A DNA stretch of 64,000 nucleotides. It comes from Flavisolibacter ginsengisoli DSM 18119. GTDB lineage: Bacteria > Bacteroidota > Bacteroidia > Chitinophagales > Chitinophagaceae. The stretch is from contig NZ_FQUU01000020.1 of the NCBI RefSeq assembly GCF_900129295.1, positions 1-64,000 on the forward strand, given 5' to 3'. A program made the position numbers and the translations under genes. The notes beneath the pieces were generated by a model that saw only the letters and a list, made by a program, of their open reading frames with translations, made no database searches and was not told the origin of the DNA. Each line of letters opens with the position of its first letter. The stretch's first letter is position 1. Shown in pieces: positions 51,477 through 60,965 of the stretch.

Positions 51477-54400
51477 GTGAGCAAATTGAGACTGAAAACA
51501 ACTGTTACCATTATAATGCTGTTTTTAGCAGTCGTAATTCATGCTCAGGCACCTACCCCCAACTTTTCAGCTTCAGTAACTTCAGGATGCTCTCCTTTAG
51601 TTGTAGATTTCAATGATCTTTCAACCGGTAATCCAACAAGCTATTTCTGGGATTTTGGTAATGGTGCCACTTCAACAATTAAAAATCCCTCAACCACGTA
51701 TTTTAAGGAAGGGGTTTATACTGTCAAATTAACCGTTACCAATAACAGGGGTTCCAATACATTAACACGTTCCAGCCTTATAACAATTTATGGAAAGCCA
51801 ATACCACAATTTTCTGTGAGTGATAGCACAGGCTGCTTTCCCATCAGGTCCCAATTTACAGATGCATCCGGATCCAGTTCAGGTACCACTAATACAAAAT
51901 GGTTTTGGGATTTTGGAGATGGCACACAAGCCACTGACCAGAATCCTTTACATACTTATACTTCGAGTGGCAATTTTGGGGTGACCATAAAAGTCACCAA
52001 TGATAAAGGGTGTTCGAATGTTTTAACAAAGCCTGCCTATATCAGGACCACTAATGGAGTAAAATCCGATTTTACCAATTCAATGGCAGGGGTTTGCAAA
52101 CCTCCATTTTCAATAAGTTTCACTAATAACTCAACCGGACCTGGCACACTTTCCTACCTATGGGATTTTGGAGATGGAAATACTTCTACAGTTCAATCGC
52201 CTTCCCATAGTTATATAACACCCGGAAATTATACTGTTAGTCTTGCTACCACCAGCACAGCCGGTTGCTCTGATACAATGATCAAAAAAGACCTGTTTGC
52301 TATTCTTGATATCCATACAGATTTCAATGCTCCGGACAGCATTTGCATTAATAGCGAAGCGGGATTTATAAATACTTCATCGCCTGTGCCGGTGAGCTCA
52401 TTATGGAAATTTGGAGATGGAACGAGCAGTACGGACACTATGCCAATTAAAAGGTTTACAAATGTTGGCAACTTCAATGTGACTTTATATAATACCTATA
52501 GCTTTTGTAAAGATTCTTTTACTAAGGCGATTAAAGTATTGGCTAAACCCAAAGCAAATTTTACTGTAAGTAGTACATTCAAGTGCAGTCCACCCTTTTC
52601 AGTAAACTTCACTGATGCAACACCAGGGGCTGTTTCCTGGTTATGGAATTTTGGCGACAGCACCACCTCCACTGATCAGAATCCAGTGCATGTTTTCAAC
52701 GATTTTGGTTACTATACGGTTAAACTCATTACTACCAATGCTTCCGGATGTTCAGATACTTTGCAAAAAGATTCATTGATAAGTATAGTTAAGCCTATTA
52801 TTACCTTACCAGACTTACCTCAAAATGGGTGTATACCATATACAATCAATCCTTTAGCAAATATTATTACGGGTGACAATGTAACTTCTTATTTATGGGA
52901 TTTTGGTGATGGAGGGAGTTCTACACAAAAAAATCCAACTTATACTTATTTAACGCAGGGCACTTATACGGTAACATTAACTATTACCACAAGTACCGGA
53001 TGCACGGAAGTCTTTTCATTACCTGCTGCAGTAAAAGTAGGAACAAGGCAACCTGTGGATTTTACTGTTTTACCTAATCCTGTTTGCGCTTTGCAACCAG
53101 TTCAATTCACCGGCATTTCAGATACCTCTGATGCCTGGCTTTGGGAATTTGGGGATGGCGCTGCAGCAACAGATAAGAACACCTCCCATTCCTACCAGGA
53201 TATAGGAACATTTACTGTAACCTTTACTGCCTATAATAATGGCTGCCCTTCAATCATTAAAAAAACAAATGCTATCACTGTTAGCCCACCCATTCCTGCC
53301 TTTAGTTTCGATGTAGATTGTTCCAATAAACTTAAGGTGAACTTTACTGATAAATCACAAGGAGCCATTAGCTGGTTATGGGACTTTGGCGATGGCACAA
53401 CATCAACTTTACAAAATCCTACGCATACTTATAGTACTTATCAAACGTATACAGTATCACTTACGGTTACAAACAATACCTGCTCAAACAGTATTTCAGA
53501 TGCAGTTAAGCTGTTTACTGATATGCCTGATTTTAATGTGACCAATCCTACAGTTTGCCGCAAATCAACTGTTTATTTTGGTGCTGTGGTAAAAGATCCG
53601 GCCAACTATGTTAGATATATCTGGGACTTTGGAAATGGTGGCACCTGGGATAGTGACCTTTTTGACCGTACAGGCGCAGCGTATCATTATTATTCCGTAG
53701 CAGGAACTTATGATATTACTTTAACGCTAACGGATATACATGGTTGTAATACTGTGGTCACAAAAACCAAATATGTACGCATTAATGGACCAACAGCTAA
53801 TTTCTCATCTATTAATCCAAATGGTTGTGTTTCTACTGTAAGAAACTTTACTGATCTTTCAAAGGATGATGCCATTCACCCAATAAAATCATGGAAATGG
53901 GATTTCGGTGATGGAATCATTACCACGCTTACCAAACCACCTTTTACCCATACTTACGCTGATACCGGTACCTATTCTGTAAACCTCGTCGTAACAGATT
54001 CTGTGGGCTGCCGTGATAGTATTTCCAGAGCAAACCTCATTCATGCTACCAATCCAAAAGCGGCATTTACAGTTGATACGCTAGCATGCCCGGGAAGTAA
54101 CTTAACATTTACCAATACTACTGCCTCTACTGGGTTTACCAGCTCCTGGAACTTTGGTGATGCAACTAGTTCAACACTTGTTTCCCCTGTCCATTCCTAT
54201 ACAGATTCAGGGTATTATTCTGTAAGTTTAATGATCACAGATCAATATGGTTGTACGGATACGCTGACTAAACCAAACCATATCCGGGTGGCACGGCCTG
54301 TGGCCAGTTTTTCATTGAGCGATTCAATAAGTTCCTGTGTTCCTTTCGAAGTACAGTTCACTAATACCTCCTATTTCACGAACTCAATTTTATGGAACCT

Positions 54401-55826
54401 TGGAAGTGGAACGAGCAGCGTTCCCAACCCTGTTCAATACTATATTACGCCTGACACATACCAGGTAAGCCTTACAGTTACCAGTCCGGGGGGATGTACA
54501 GATAAAGCTGTTAAAAGTATAACCCTATACGATACGATTGGATCCAAAATCACTTATTCACCATTAAGTGGATGCAAGCCGCTGAATGTATCCTTAGCAA
54601 CCTACAGTCCGGGGCCTGTTACCTATACCTGGGACTTTGGAGATGGAGTTATACTTAATAATAAAACTGACAGCCTGGAGCATATCTACAATTTCTTTGG
54701 AGATTTTGTACCCAAGATCATTATGACTGATCCATCTGGATGTCAATATCCCATCACAGGATTTGATACAATCCATATTATAGGGGCGATTGCGAAATTT
54801 GGACTGGATAAGAAGCTGTTATGCGACAGTGGGCTGGTAACTTTTATTGATTCAACCACTTTCAATGATCCATTAACTTCTTATCAATGGAGTTATGGAG
54901 ATGGTTCTACTTCCACCTTACCTGATCCGGGGAGCCATTATTACGCCTCACCGGGCATTTATTCGGTATCCGTAAATGTAGCTACCCTTAACAATTGTGT
55001 GGACACTTTCACCTTGAAGGATATAATAAAGGTTGTTCAAAGTCCATTAATATCGATTGTGAGTGATACCGTTGTTTGTTTAGGGGATTCAATGCTTCAT
55101 AAAGGAGTCTTCCAGCGAAGTGACACTTCTGCAGTTAATTGGTTATGGAATTTCCCTAATGGAAACATGTCTGTTTTGCAAAATCCTGCATTGCAGGCTT
55201 ATGGCACAGCAGGAAACTATTCTATATCCACTATAGCTACGAATAGCAGCGGCTGTGCAGATACGGCTTATAAAAATCTTCTTGTCAACCCTTTACCAGT
55301 TATTACAGTTCCATCACCCTTAACGAAACAAGCCGGATTTCCATTAACCATTCCGGCCTCATACAGTTCAAATGTGACCAGTTATACCTGGATGCCTGCC
55401 GCTACATTAACATGTACTGATTGTCCACAACCAGTTACCAATACAAAATTCAATAAACTATTTAGTGTTGCCGTAGTAGACAGTAACGGTTGTCGCAACA
55501 GGACCAACGTCCAGGTAATTGTTGTATGCCCTAATGCCAATGTATTTATCCCAAATACTTTTTCACCTAATGGTGATGGTAGTAATGATGTACTTTATGT
55601 AAGAGGAAAAGGATTGGAAAGGGTTAAAACCCTTAGAATATTTAACAGGTGGGGAGAAGTGGTTTTCGAACAGACTAACTTTCCGGTAAACGATGCTTCC
55701 TATGGATGGAATGGCAGGTACAAAGGTGCTTTACCTCACCCGGATGTATATGTGTACCAGGTAGAAGTATTTTGTGAGAATAGCGATATCATACGTTTTG
55801 AAGGAAACGTTGCCTTGATACAATAG
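51477..55826 (+). CDS. Giant PKD-repeat T9SS type B surface protein
   Basis: A 1449-residue secreted adhesin-like protein. A signal peptide is followed by fifteen PKD-type β-sandwich repeats, each with a (Y/W)xWDFGDG-like motif (for example WFWDFGDGTQ, YLWDFGDGN, WKWDFGDG), several with cysteine pairs. The C-terminus has the type B/gliding-motility-associated sorting domain: NVFIPNTFSPNGDGSNDV then LRIFNRWGEVVFEQ. The start GTG has an SD-like aagggg at 51464-51469. Cargo with this domain is exported through the type IX system; a SprB-like or adhesive role is inferred. The PorP/SprF-like partner gene follows two bases later. Confidence 0.93.
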   Translation: MSKLRLKTTVTIIMLFLAVVIHAQAPTPNFSASVTSGCSPLVVDFNDLSTGNPTSYFWDFGNGATSTIKNPSTTYFKEGVYTVKLTVTNNRGSNTLTRSSLITIYGKPIPQFSVSDSTGCFPIRSQFTDASGSSSGTTNTKWFWDFGDGTQATDQNPLHTYTSSGNFGVTIKVTNDKGCSNVLTKPAYIRTTNGVKSDFTNSMAGVCKPPFSISFTNNSTGPGTLSYLWDFGDGNTSTVQSPSHSYITPGNYTVSLATTSTAGCSDTMIKKDLFAILDIHTDFNAPDSICINSEAGFINTSSPVPVSSLWKFGDGTSSTDTMPIKRFTNVGNFNVTLYNTYSFCKDSFTKAIKVLAKPKANFTVSSTFKCSPPFSVNFTDATPGAVSWLWNFGDSTTSTDQNPVHVFNDFGYYTVKLITTNASGCSDTLQKDSLISIVKPIITLPDLPQNGCIPYTINPLANIITGDNVTSYLWDFGDGGSSTQKNPTYTYLTQGTYTVTLTITTSTGCTEVFSLPAAVKVGTRQPVDFTVLPNPVCALQPVQFTGISDTSDAWLWEFGDGAAATDKNTSHSYQDIGTFTVTFTAYNNGCPSIIKKTNAITVSPPIPAFSFDVDCSNKLKVNFTDKSQGAISWLWDFGDGTTSTLQNPTHTYSTYQTYTVSLTVTNNTCSNSISDAVKLFTDMPDFNVTNPTVCRKSTVYFGAVVKDPANYVRYIWDFGNGGTWDSDLFDRTGAAYHYYSVAGTYDITLTLTDIHGCNTVVTKTKYVRINGPTANFSSINPNGCVSTVRNFTDLSKDDAIHPIKSWKWDFGDGIITTLTKPPFTHTYADTGTYSVNLVVTDSVGCRDSISRANLIHATNPKAAFTVDTLACPGSNLTFTNTTASTGFTSSWNFGDATSSTLVSPVHSYTDSGYYSVSLMITDQYGCTDTLTKPNHIRVARPVASFSLSDSISSCVPFEVQFTNTSYFTNSILWNLGSGTSSVPNPVQYYITPDTYQVSLTVTSPGGCTDKAVKSITLYDTIGSKITYSPLSGCKPLNVSLATYSPGPVTYTWDFGDGVILNNKTDSLEHIYNFFGDFVPKIIMTDPSGCQYPITGFDTIHIIGAIAKFGLDKKLLCDSGLVTFIDSTTFNDPLTSYQWSYGDGSTSTLPDPGSHYYASPGIYSVSVNVATLNNCVDTFTLKDIIKVVQSPLISIVSDTVVCLGDSMLHKGVFQRSDTSAVNWLWNFPNGNMSVLQNPALQAYGTAGNYSISTIATNSSGCADTAYKNLLVNPLPVITVPSPLTKQAGFPLTIPASYSSNVTSYTWMPAATLTCTDCPQPVTNTKFNKLFSVAVVDSNGCRNRTNVQVIVVCPNANVFIPNTFSPNGDGSNDVLYVRGKGLERVKTLRIFNRWGEVVFEQTNFPVNDASYGWNGRYKGALPHPDVYVYQVEVFCENSDIIRFEGNVALIQ

Positions 55827-55828
55827 TT

Positions 55829-56836
55829 ATGAGAAAGAAATTATACCATATTATTTTTTCTTTATTAACCCTGTGTTGCAACGCTCTTGTGTCTGGGCAG
55901 GACATTCATTTCTCTCAATTCTTTGAAGCCCCTCTTTTAAGAAACCCATCGCTTGCCGGAATCTTCACAGGAGATATTCGTATTCAGACTGTTTACAGGG
56001 ATCAATGGAATAGCCTGACCGATGCATTTAAAACATTTTCTCTTAACGGTGAGTATAAAATGCCAGTAGGCAAGGGTTCTGATTTCTTAACTACCGGCTT
56101 ACAAATATTACACGACCGTGCTGGCACTGTGTCATGGGTTTCCACACATGTTTTACCTGCTCTAAACTTTCATAAATCACTAAGCAATGACAAAAACAGG
56201 TATTTATCACTTGGTTTTATGGGTGGCTTTGTTCAAAGAAGTTTTGACAGGAGTAAAATGACTACTAACAGTCAATATGATGGCATGGGTGATGGTGAGA
56301 TCTTTCTTAAGCCACTATATTCTTACCTGGATGTTTCTGTAGGAATGAGTTATAATTCCCAAATTGGCGAAAACCCCAATAACAACTTTTTTGTTGGTGC
56401 AGCGTATCATCATTTAAATAAACCAAAGAATAGTTTTTACCGTAATGCATCTGCTGAACTGGAACCGAAATGGGTAGGTTCCGCAGGTGTACGTCTTGCC
56501 GTAACTCCTATAAGTTACCTGACTATCCAGGCAGACCATTCCAGGCAGGGACAATTTATGGAAACTGTGGGTGGTGCATTATATGGAATTAAAATAGGAG
56601 ATGATTGGGATAAGCCATTATATACCATTCATGGCGGGGCCTTCCTTCGTTGGAACGATGCTTTGATCCCTGTCATCAAACTTGATTATGCACCATTTTC
56701 TGCATCCTTTAGCTATGATATAAACCTATCTAAATTAAAAACCTCCAGTTATGGCCGGGGAGGATTTGAATTGAGCATTTCTTACATAGGATTTATCAAT
56801 CGTGAAATTGAATCATTGAATTGCCCCAGGTTTTAA
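55829..56836 (+). CDS. PorP/SprF family outer-membrane protein
   Basis: A 335-residue barrel of the PorP/SprF family. The signal peptide ends near SG-Q; QDIHFSQFFEAPLLRNPSLAGIFTGDIRIQTVYRDQW is the typical N-terminus, followed by repeated aromatic β-strands. Members help export or anchor type B cargo, as SprF does for SprB. It is two bases after the PKD protein gene, so the two almost certainly form an operon and a cargo-partner pair. Its dependence on the core T9SS (not in this window) is expected. Confidence 0.95.
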   Translation: MRKKLYHIIFSLLTLCCNALVSGQDIHFSQFFEAPLLRNPSLAGIFTGDIRIQTVYRDQWNSLTDAFKTFSLNGEYKMPVGKGSDFLTTGLQILHDRAGTVSWVSTHVLPALNFHKSLSNDKNRYLSLGFMGGFVQRSFDRSKMTTNSQYDGMGDGEIFLKPLYSYLDVSVGMSYNSQIGENPNNNFFVGAAYHHLNKPKNSFYRNASAELEPKWVGSAGVRLAVTPISYLTIQADHSRQGQFMETVGGALYGIKIGDDWDKPLYTIHGGAFLRWNDALIPVIKLDYAPFSASFSYDINLSKLKTSSYGRGGFELSISYIGFINREIESLNCPRF

Positions 56837-56997
56837 AAATATCATTGCCAGGTTTCGTCATGCTAACCATCAAGTATTATTCTCCCTAAAGCCTGGTCCA
56901 GCCTATCAAGACGCTTCGACAAGCCTCCTTTTAATGAGTATATTATTACATTGGCAAAAACAATAGATTCTATACTTTCATAGGATATATCGATATT

Positions 56998-57933
56998 ATG
57001 AACCTGCAACAATTAGAATATGTAGTAGCAGTAGATCAAAACAGGCACTTTGCCAAAGCCGCTGAGAAATGTTTTGTTACCCAGGCCACATTAAGCATGA
57101 TGGTTAAAAAACTGGAAGAAGAATTAGGGATCATTTTATTTGACAGGAGTAAACAACCCGTAGTTCCAACTGAAGCTGGCAAGATAGTAATTGAGCAGGC
57201 ACGTGCGGTTTTAAAAGAAACAGCATTAATAAAAGATCTTTCGTTAAATCTTAAATCAGGTTTACAGGGCGAACTAAAAATAGGCATTATACCAACTTTA
57301 GCCCCCTACCTCCTACCCTTATTCCTTCAATCCTTTCTTAAAAATTATCCATCGATTAAATTAAAGATCCAGGAACAAACAACAGATCAACTTTTATTAC
57401 AGCTCTCCTCGGAAAAAATTGATGTGGCTATAATGGCCACTCCTCTGAATGATAAAAACTTTAAAGAGAGACATTTGTTTTATGAAGAGTTCAAGGTTTT
57501 TGTTTCATCCACTGATAAGAACTTAAAAAAGAAATACCTCTTACCAGAAGATATTGATATTAATAAACTGTGGTTATTGGAAGAAGGACATTGTCTGCGT
57601 TCACAGGCATTAAACCTTTGCGAATTGCAGAAACAACAGGCCAGGGCGCATAATCTTGATTATGAAACCGGTAGTATTGAAAGCCTTCTTAAAATAACAG
57701 AAATGAATGAAGGAATCACTATTGTACCTGAGTTGGCAACATTGAATTTCAACACTTCCTTCCGGGAAAAATTGCGCAACTTCAAACCTCCCGTTCCTGT
57801 AAGAGAAATCAGCCTTGTCACTTACCGGCACTTTATCAAAGAAAAGTTGCTAGAGCTTTTAGAAAAAGAGATCCGCCTTGGGGTAAAACCTTTCATTCAT
57901 CACAAAAAGGACTCGCATGTAATAGGCATTTAG
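56998..57933 (+). CDS. oxyR: OxyR-like LysR regulator of peroxide response
   Basis: A 311-residue LysR family regulator. The N-terminal winged HTH is NLQQLEYVVAVDQNRHFAKAAEKCFVTQATLSMMVKKLEEELG. The redox pair C199 and C208 (GHCLRSQALNLC) has the same spacing, and even the same numbering, as in E. coli OxyR, so peroxide sensing by disulphide formation is well supported. A peroxiredoxin gene follows 61 bases downstream and is a likely target or co-transcribed partner. No katG or dps is in the window. Confidence 0.95.
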   Translation: MNLQQLEYVVAVDQNRHFAKAAEKCFVTQATLSMMVKKLEEELGIILFDRSKQPVVPTEAGKIVIEQARAVLKETALIKDLSLNLKSGLQGELKIGIIPTLAPYLLPLFLQSFLKNYPSIKLKIQEQTTDQLLLQLSSEKIDVAIMATPLNDKNFKERHLFYEEFKVFVSSTDKNLKKKYLLPEDIDINKLWLLEEGHCLRSQALNLCELQKQQARAHNLDYETGSIESLLKITEMNEGITIVPELATLNFNTSFREKLRNFKPPVPVREISLVTYRHFIKEKLLELLEKEIRLGVKPFIHHKKDSHVIGI

Positions 57934-57994
57934 TTACTAATGCAAAGAATGAACATGTTAAGAAATAAATTGTTCTTCTAATTAAATAAGAGTA

Positions 57995-58468
57995 ATGAAA
58001 ATAGAGATTGGACAATTAGCCCCTGATTTTAGCTTATATAATACCGAAAAGGAAAAGGTTACACTATCCCAGTTAAGAGGAGAAAATGTATTGCTTCTTT
58101 TCTTTCCGCTTGCATTTACATCAGTCTGTACAGCCGAATTATGCGCTGTCAGGGATAATATGAAGATCTATGAATCGCTACATGTAAAGCCCTTGGGCAT
58201 TTCAGTTGACTCATTATATACCCTTGCAAAGTTTAAGCAGGAACAAAATTTAAACTTTTCTTTATTAAGCGATTTCAATAAAACAGTGTCCAAATCTTAT
58301 GGTTCCTTGAACGAAACATTTGGTTTTGAAATGCACGGCGTGTCAAAGCGTTCTGCATTTTTAATAGACAAGGAGGGGATTGTTCAATATGCAGAAGTGT
58401 TGGAAAATGCTGGAAAACAGCCGGATTTCGAAGCTCTGCAGGTAAAATTACGTGGTTTAGAAAAGTAG
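57995..58468 (+). CDS. Peroxiredoxin (AhpE/BCP-like)
   Basis: A 157-residue thioredoxin-fold peroxidase. Peroxidatic Cys45 is in FPLAFTSVCTAELC, with Thr42 of the P-xxx-T-xx-C motif and a second Cys at 50. The Arg expected of the active site is in SKRSAFLIDKEG. The FPLAFT-x-VCT pattern resembles AhpE-type peroxiredoxins rather than the AhpC group. It likely clears hydrogen or organic peroxide; the reductant is not evident. Its position next to oxyR suggests control by peroxide. Confidence 0.93.
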   Translation: MKIEIGQLAPDFSLYNTEKEKVTLSQLRGENVLLLFFPLAFTSVCTAELCAVRDNMKIYESLHVKPLGISVDSLYTLAKFKQEQNLNFSLLSDFNKTVSKSYGSLNETFGFEMHGVSKRSAFLIDKEGIVQYAEVLENAGKQPDFEALQVKLRGLEK

Positions 58469-58502
58469 TTTTATCATTTATAACCCATTTTTAAGCAAGT
58501 CG

Positions 58503-58533
58503 TTTGTATTATTTGTAAATTGAAGTAATATTG
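58503..58533 (+). promoter_or_regulatory. Promoter of the small T9SS gene
   Basis: TTTG at 58503-58506, a 19-base spacer and TAATATTG at 58526-58533 (one mismatch). It is 21 bases before the TTG start. Confidence 0.6.
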
Positions 58534-58553
58534 TATTCAGAAAAATTTAATAT

Positions 58554-58892
58554 TTGATTAGACTTTTACTTATAGTATCCTTTCTTGTTTTAACCATTCA
58601 CTCCGAAGCTCAAACCCGTGAAATCCCGGGTGGTGCGTCTGCAAGTGTTGTCAGGTTATATCCTAACCCAGCTACTACGGTTATCAATTTTGATATTCAA
58701 AGATCCGTGGACAAAGCATATTCCCTCCAGATCTATAGTTTCATGGGAGCCCGTAAAATGTTTGAACAAACTAATTTAACGGACCGCACATCTATCAATC
58801 TTTCCGACTTTAACAGGGGAGTTTACATTTACCAGTTGCGCGATAAAACAGGTAAACTGATAGAATCGGGCAAGTTCCAGGTGTCTAAATAG
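58554..58892 (+). CDS. Minimal secreted protein with T9SS type A sorting domain
   Basis: A 112-residue product: signal peptide (MIRLLLIVSFLVLTIHSEAQ), about ten residues, and a complete type A sorting domain (VRLYPNPATTVINFDI then YSLQIYSFMGARKMFEQ, ending RGVYIYQLRDKTGKLIESGKFQVSK). There is no passenger domain. The start codon is TTG, chosen because the frame opens directly into the signal peptide and a promoter precedes it. It lies in the same direction as oxyR-peroxiredoxin but with its own promoter. It converges with rlmI. Confidence 0.82.
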   Translation: MIRLLLIVSFLVLTIHSEAQTREIPGGASASVVRLYPNPATTVINFDIQRSVDKAYSLQIYSFMGARKMFEQTNLTDRTSINLSDFNRGVYIYQLRDKTGKLIESGKFQVSK

Positions 58893-58943
58893 CCATTATT
58901 ACACCATTTACCATCTCTGTATTCTTAAGTGCCTGTATAGGAA

Positions 58944-60116
58944 TTATAATACCTGCACGATAAGAAATTTTAAATAATGGGTATTCTCCATATTCCAAAC
59001 GATAGGATGATCAGAAGATTGTGTTTGGAATGTTACCTGCCTTATTTTTCTTCTTGCGTCTTTCGCAGCCATGTCTATGACCTGAAGGAATAACTCAGGC
59101 TGTACCAGGTTGGTACAGGAAGAGGTTACAAGGAAGCCACCGGGTTTTATAAGCTTCATTCCCCTTAAATTGATTTCCTTATACCCGGTAATAGCCTTTT
59201 GAATGGTAGCCCTGCTTTTTGTGAATGCCGGAGGGTCTAGCATCACTACATCATACCGCTTATCTTCTTTTGACCATTGCTTTAGCACATCAAATGCATT
59301 TGCCGTCTGAAACTGCACTAAATTCTCCAAACCATTAAGTTGAGCATTTTTGTTGGCCTGTTGCACTGCATTTTCAGAAATATCAAGCCCTAATACGCTT
59401 TTAGCCCCATAATGTGCAGCATGGATTTCAAATGTACCGGTATAGGTAAAGGCGCCTAAAACTTCAGCCCCTTTAACAATATGTTGTATAGCTCTCCTGT
59501 TATCCTGCTGGTCAAGAAAATAGCCCGTTTTCTGGCCGTTCTCTATATCAACATGGAATTTTAATCCATTTTCATTAATAATGATTTTTGTGTCAAAAGG
59601 ACTACTTAAAAACCCCTTTTGCTGGGGTAAGCCTTCCAGTTCTCTGACTGGCACATCATTCCGTTCAAAGATACCTTTAGGCTTAAATATGGCATCTAAG
59701 GCCTTGACAATAGCAGGTTTCCAGGTATCAATGCCCAATGCCAGGGTTTGAATCACAAAATAATCATTGAACTTGTCAATGATCAATTGAGGCAAACCGT
59801 CAGCTTCACCAAACACCAGGCGACAATTTTCCGTGTAGCCTATTTGCTTACGATATTCCCAGCATTCCTTTATCCGGTTTAGATAAAACTCATCATCAAT
59901 AACTACTTTCTTTTCAGTGGTCAGTAATCTTATAATGATCTGGGATTGGGCATTGAAATAACCCTTCCCGGCAAACTTTCCATCAGAGAAGTAGACATCC
60001 ACTATATCTCCGGCCTTTGCGTCGCCATCCCATTTTTCTACTTCATTAGCAAAAATCCAGGGATGTCCATTTAGTATTCGGTTAGCTATTTTTCTCTTTA
60101 ATTGTACCCGGGTCAT
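58944..60116 (-). CDS. rlmI: 23S rRNA (cytosine-C5)-methyltransferase, RlmI-like
   Basis: A 390-residue SAM-dependent rRNA methyltransferase. An N-terminal PUA domain (KIANRILNGHPWIFANEV) precedes an EEHEE-type insertion and a Rossmann catalytic domain: GAFTYTGTFEIHAAHYGAKSVLGLDIS, VVMLDPPAFTKS (motif IV) and LVTSSCTN with the catalytic Cys. In E. coli RlmI methylates C1962 of 23S rRNA. No signal peptide is seen. It is alone on its strand and diverges from the grpE-dnaJ operon. Confidence 0.92.
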   Translation of the reverse strand: MTRVQLKRKIANRILNGHPWIFANEVEKWDGDAKAGDIVDVYFSDGKFAGKGYFNAQSQIIIRLLTTEKKVVIDDEFYLNRIKECWEYRKQIGYTENCRLVFGEADGLPQLIIDKFNDYFVIQTLALGIDTWKPAIVKALDAIFKPKGIFERNDVPVRELEGLPQQKGFLSSPFDTKIIINENGLKFHVDIENGQKTGYFLDQQDNRRAIQHIVKGAEVLGAFTYTGTFEIHAAHYGAKSVLGLDISENAVQQANKNAQLNGLENLVQFQTANAFDVLKQWSKEDKRYDVVMLDPPAFTKSRATIQKAITGYKEINLRGMKLIKPGGFLVTSSCTNLVQPELFLQVIDMAAKDARRKIRQVTFQTQSSDHPIVWNMENTHYLKFLIVQVL

Positions 60117-60275
60117 AGGGGCGCAAGATACGGCAGTAACACAATTGGCGGTTTAAGTATCATCTTAATATGGGATAAGTTTAAAATTTGAGCATTGCCC
60201 CAGGTTTATGACAATGCCTCAGCCTTAATGCTTGTTAATGCTGTATTAAAGGACATTTTGTCCCTTCCTATGGCG

Positions 60276-60305
60276 TTGGCAATATTCTTGACAGTCCTAC
60301 CTTTG
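60276..60305 (+). promoter_or_regulatory. Promoter of grpE-dnaJ
   Basis: TTG at 60276-60278 (TTGG), a 19-base spacer and TACCTTTG at 60298-60305: an excellent match to the housekeeping consensus of Bacteroidota. No HrcA/CIRCE repeat is present. Confidence 0.8.
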
Positions 60306-60324
60306 CACACAATTTTGATACATC

Positions 60325-60891
60325 ATGAAGAAAAACGAAGTTAAAGACAAGGAACAAGACAGGAATATTGACACTTCCATGAATATCAACACCGATGAAA
60401 ATATAGATGGAAACCAGCATTTAAACGATCCTGTTGCAGAAGAATCAGAAATAGAGAAGTTAAGACAGCAGGTAGACGAATTGAATGACAGGTATTTGCG
60501 CCAGGTGGCAGAATTTGAAAATTTCAAGCGTCGCAATGCACGGGAAAGGATAGAATTGATACAAACCGCAGGGAAAGAAGTTATAACTGACCTTCTGGAT
60601 GTGTTGGATGATAGTGAAAGGGCACAAAAGCAAATGGATACAACCCAGGATGTGCAGCAGATCAGGGAAGGTGTACAACTTGTTTTTACAAAGTTGAGAA
60701 ATACACTGGCTTCCAAGGGATTAAAGCCCATTGATGCTTTGAACAAAGATTTTAATGTTGACCTGCACGAAGCAGTAACAGAAATTGATGCAGGAGAAGA
60801 AATGAAAGGAAAAGTGGTTGCAGAAATCCAGAAAGGCTATTACCTCAATGATAAGATTATTCGCTTTGCTAAAGTAGTGGTTGGTAAATAA
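60325..60891 (+). CDS. grpE: GrpE nucleotide exchange factor
   Basis: A 188-residue co-chaperone that releases ADP from DnaK. The N-terminal third is a charged disordered stretch and long helix (VDELNDRYLRQVAEFENFKRRNARERIELIQTAGKEVI), and the C-terminal β-domain reads GLKPIDALNKDFNVDLHEAVTEI and KGYYLNDKIIRFAKVVVGK, with the conserved terminal V-V. It is followed by dnaJ 74 bases downstream; dnaK is not in the window. The consensus promoter upstream means basal, likely heat-inducible, expression. Confidence 0.96.
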   Translation: MKKNEVKDKEQDRNIDTSMNINTDENIDGNQHLNDPVAEESEIEKLRQQVDELNDRYLRQVAEFENFKRRNARERIELIQTAGKEVITDLLDVLDDSERAQKQMDTTQDVQQIREGVQLVFTKLRNTLASKGLKPIDALNKDFNVDLHEAVTEIDAGEEMKGKVVAEIQKGYYLNDKIIRFAKVVVGK

Positions 60892-60965
60892 ACACCTATT
60901 CAAAAGCTGAGGCCTATTTTTAGGCCCGGCATCAAAGCTTTTATAAATACAAGCTACAAAAACAA

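Noticed and set aside
60241-60324. CIRCE/HrcA operator before grpE
   Set aside because: No inverted repeat resembling the CIRCE consensus is present; only a consensus housekeeping promoter is seen.
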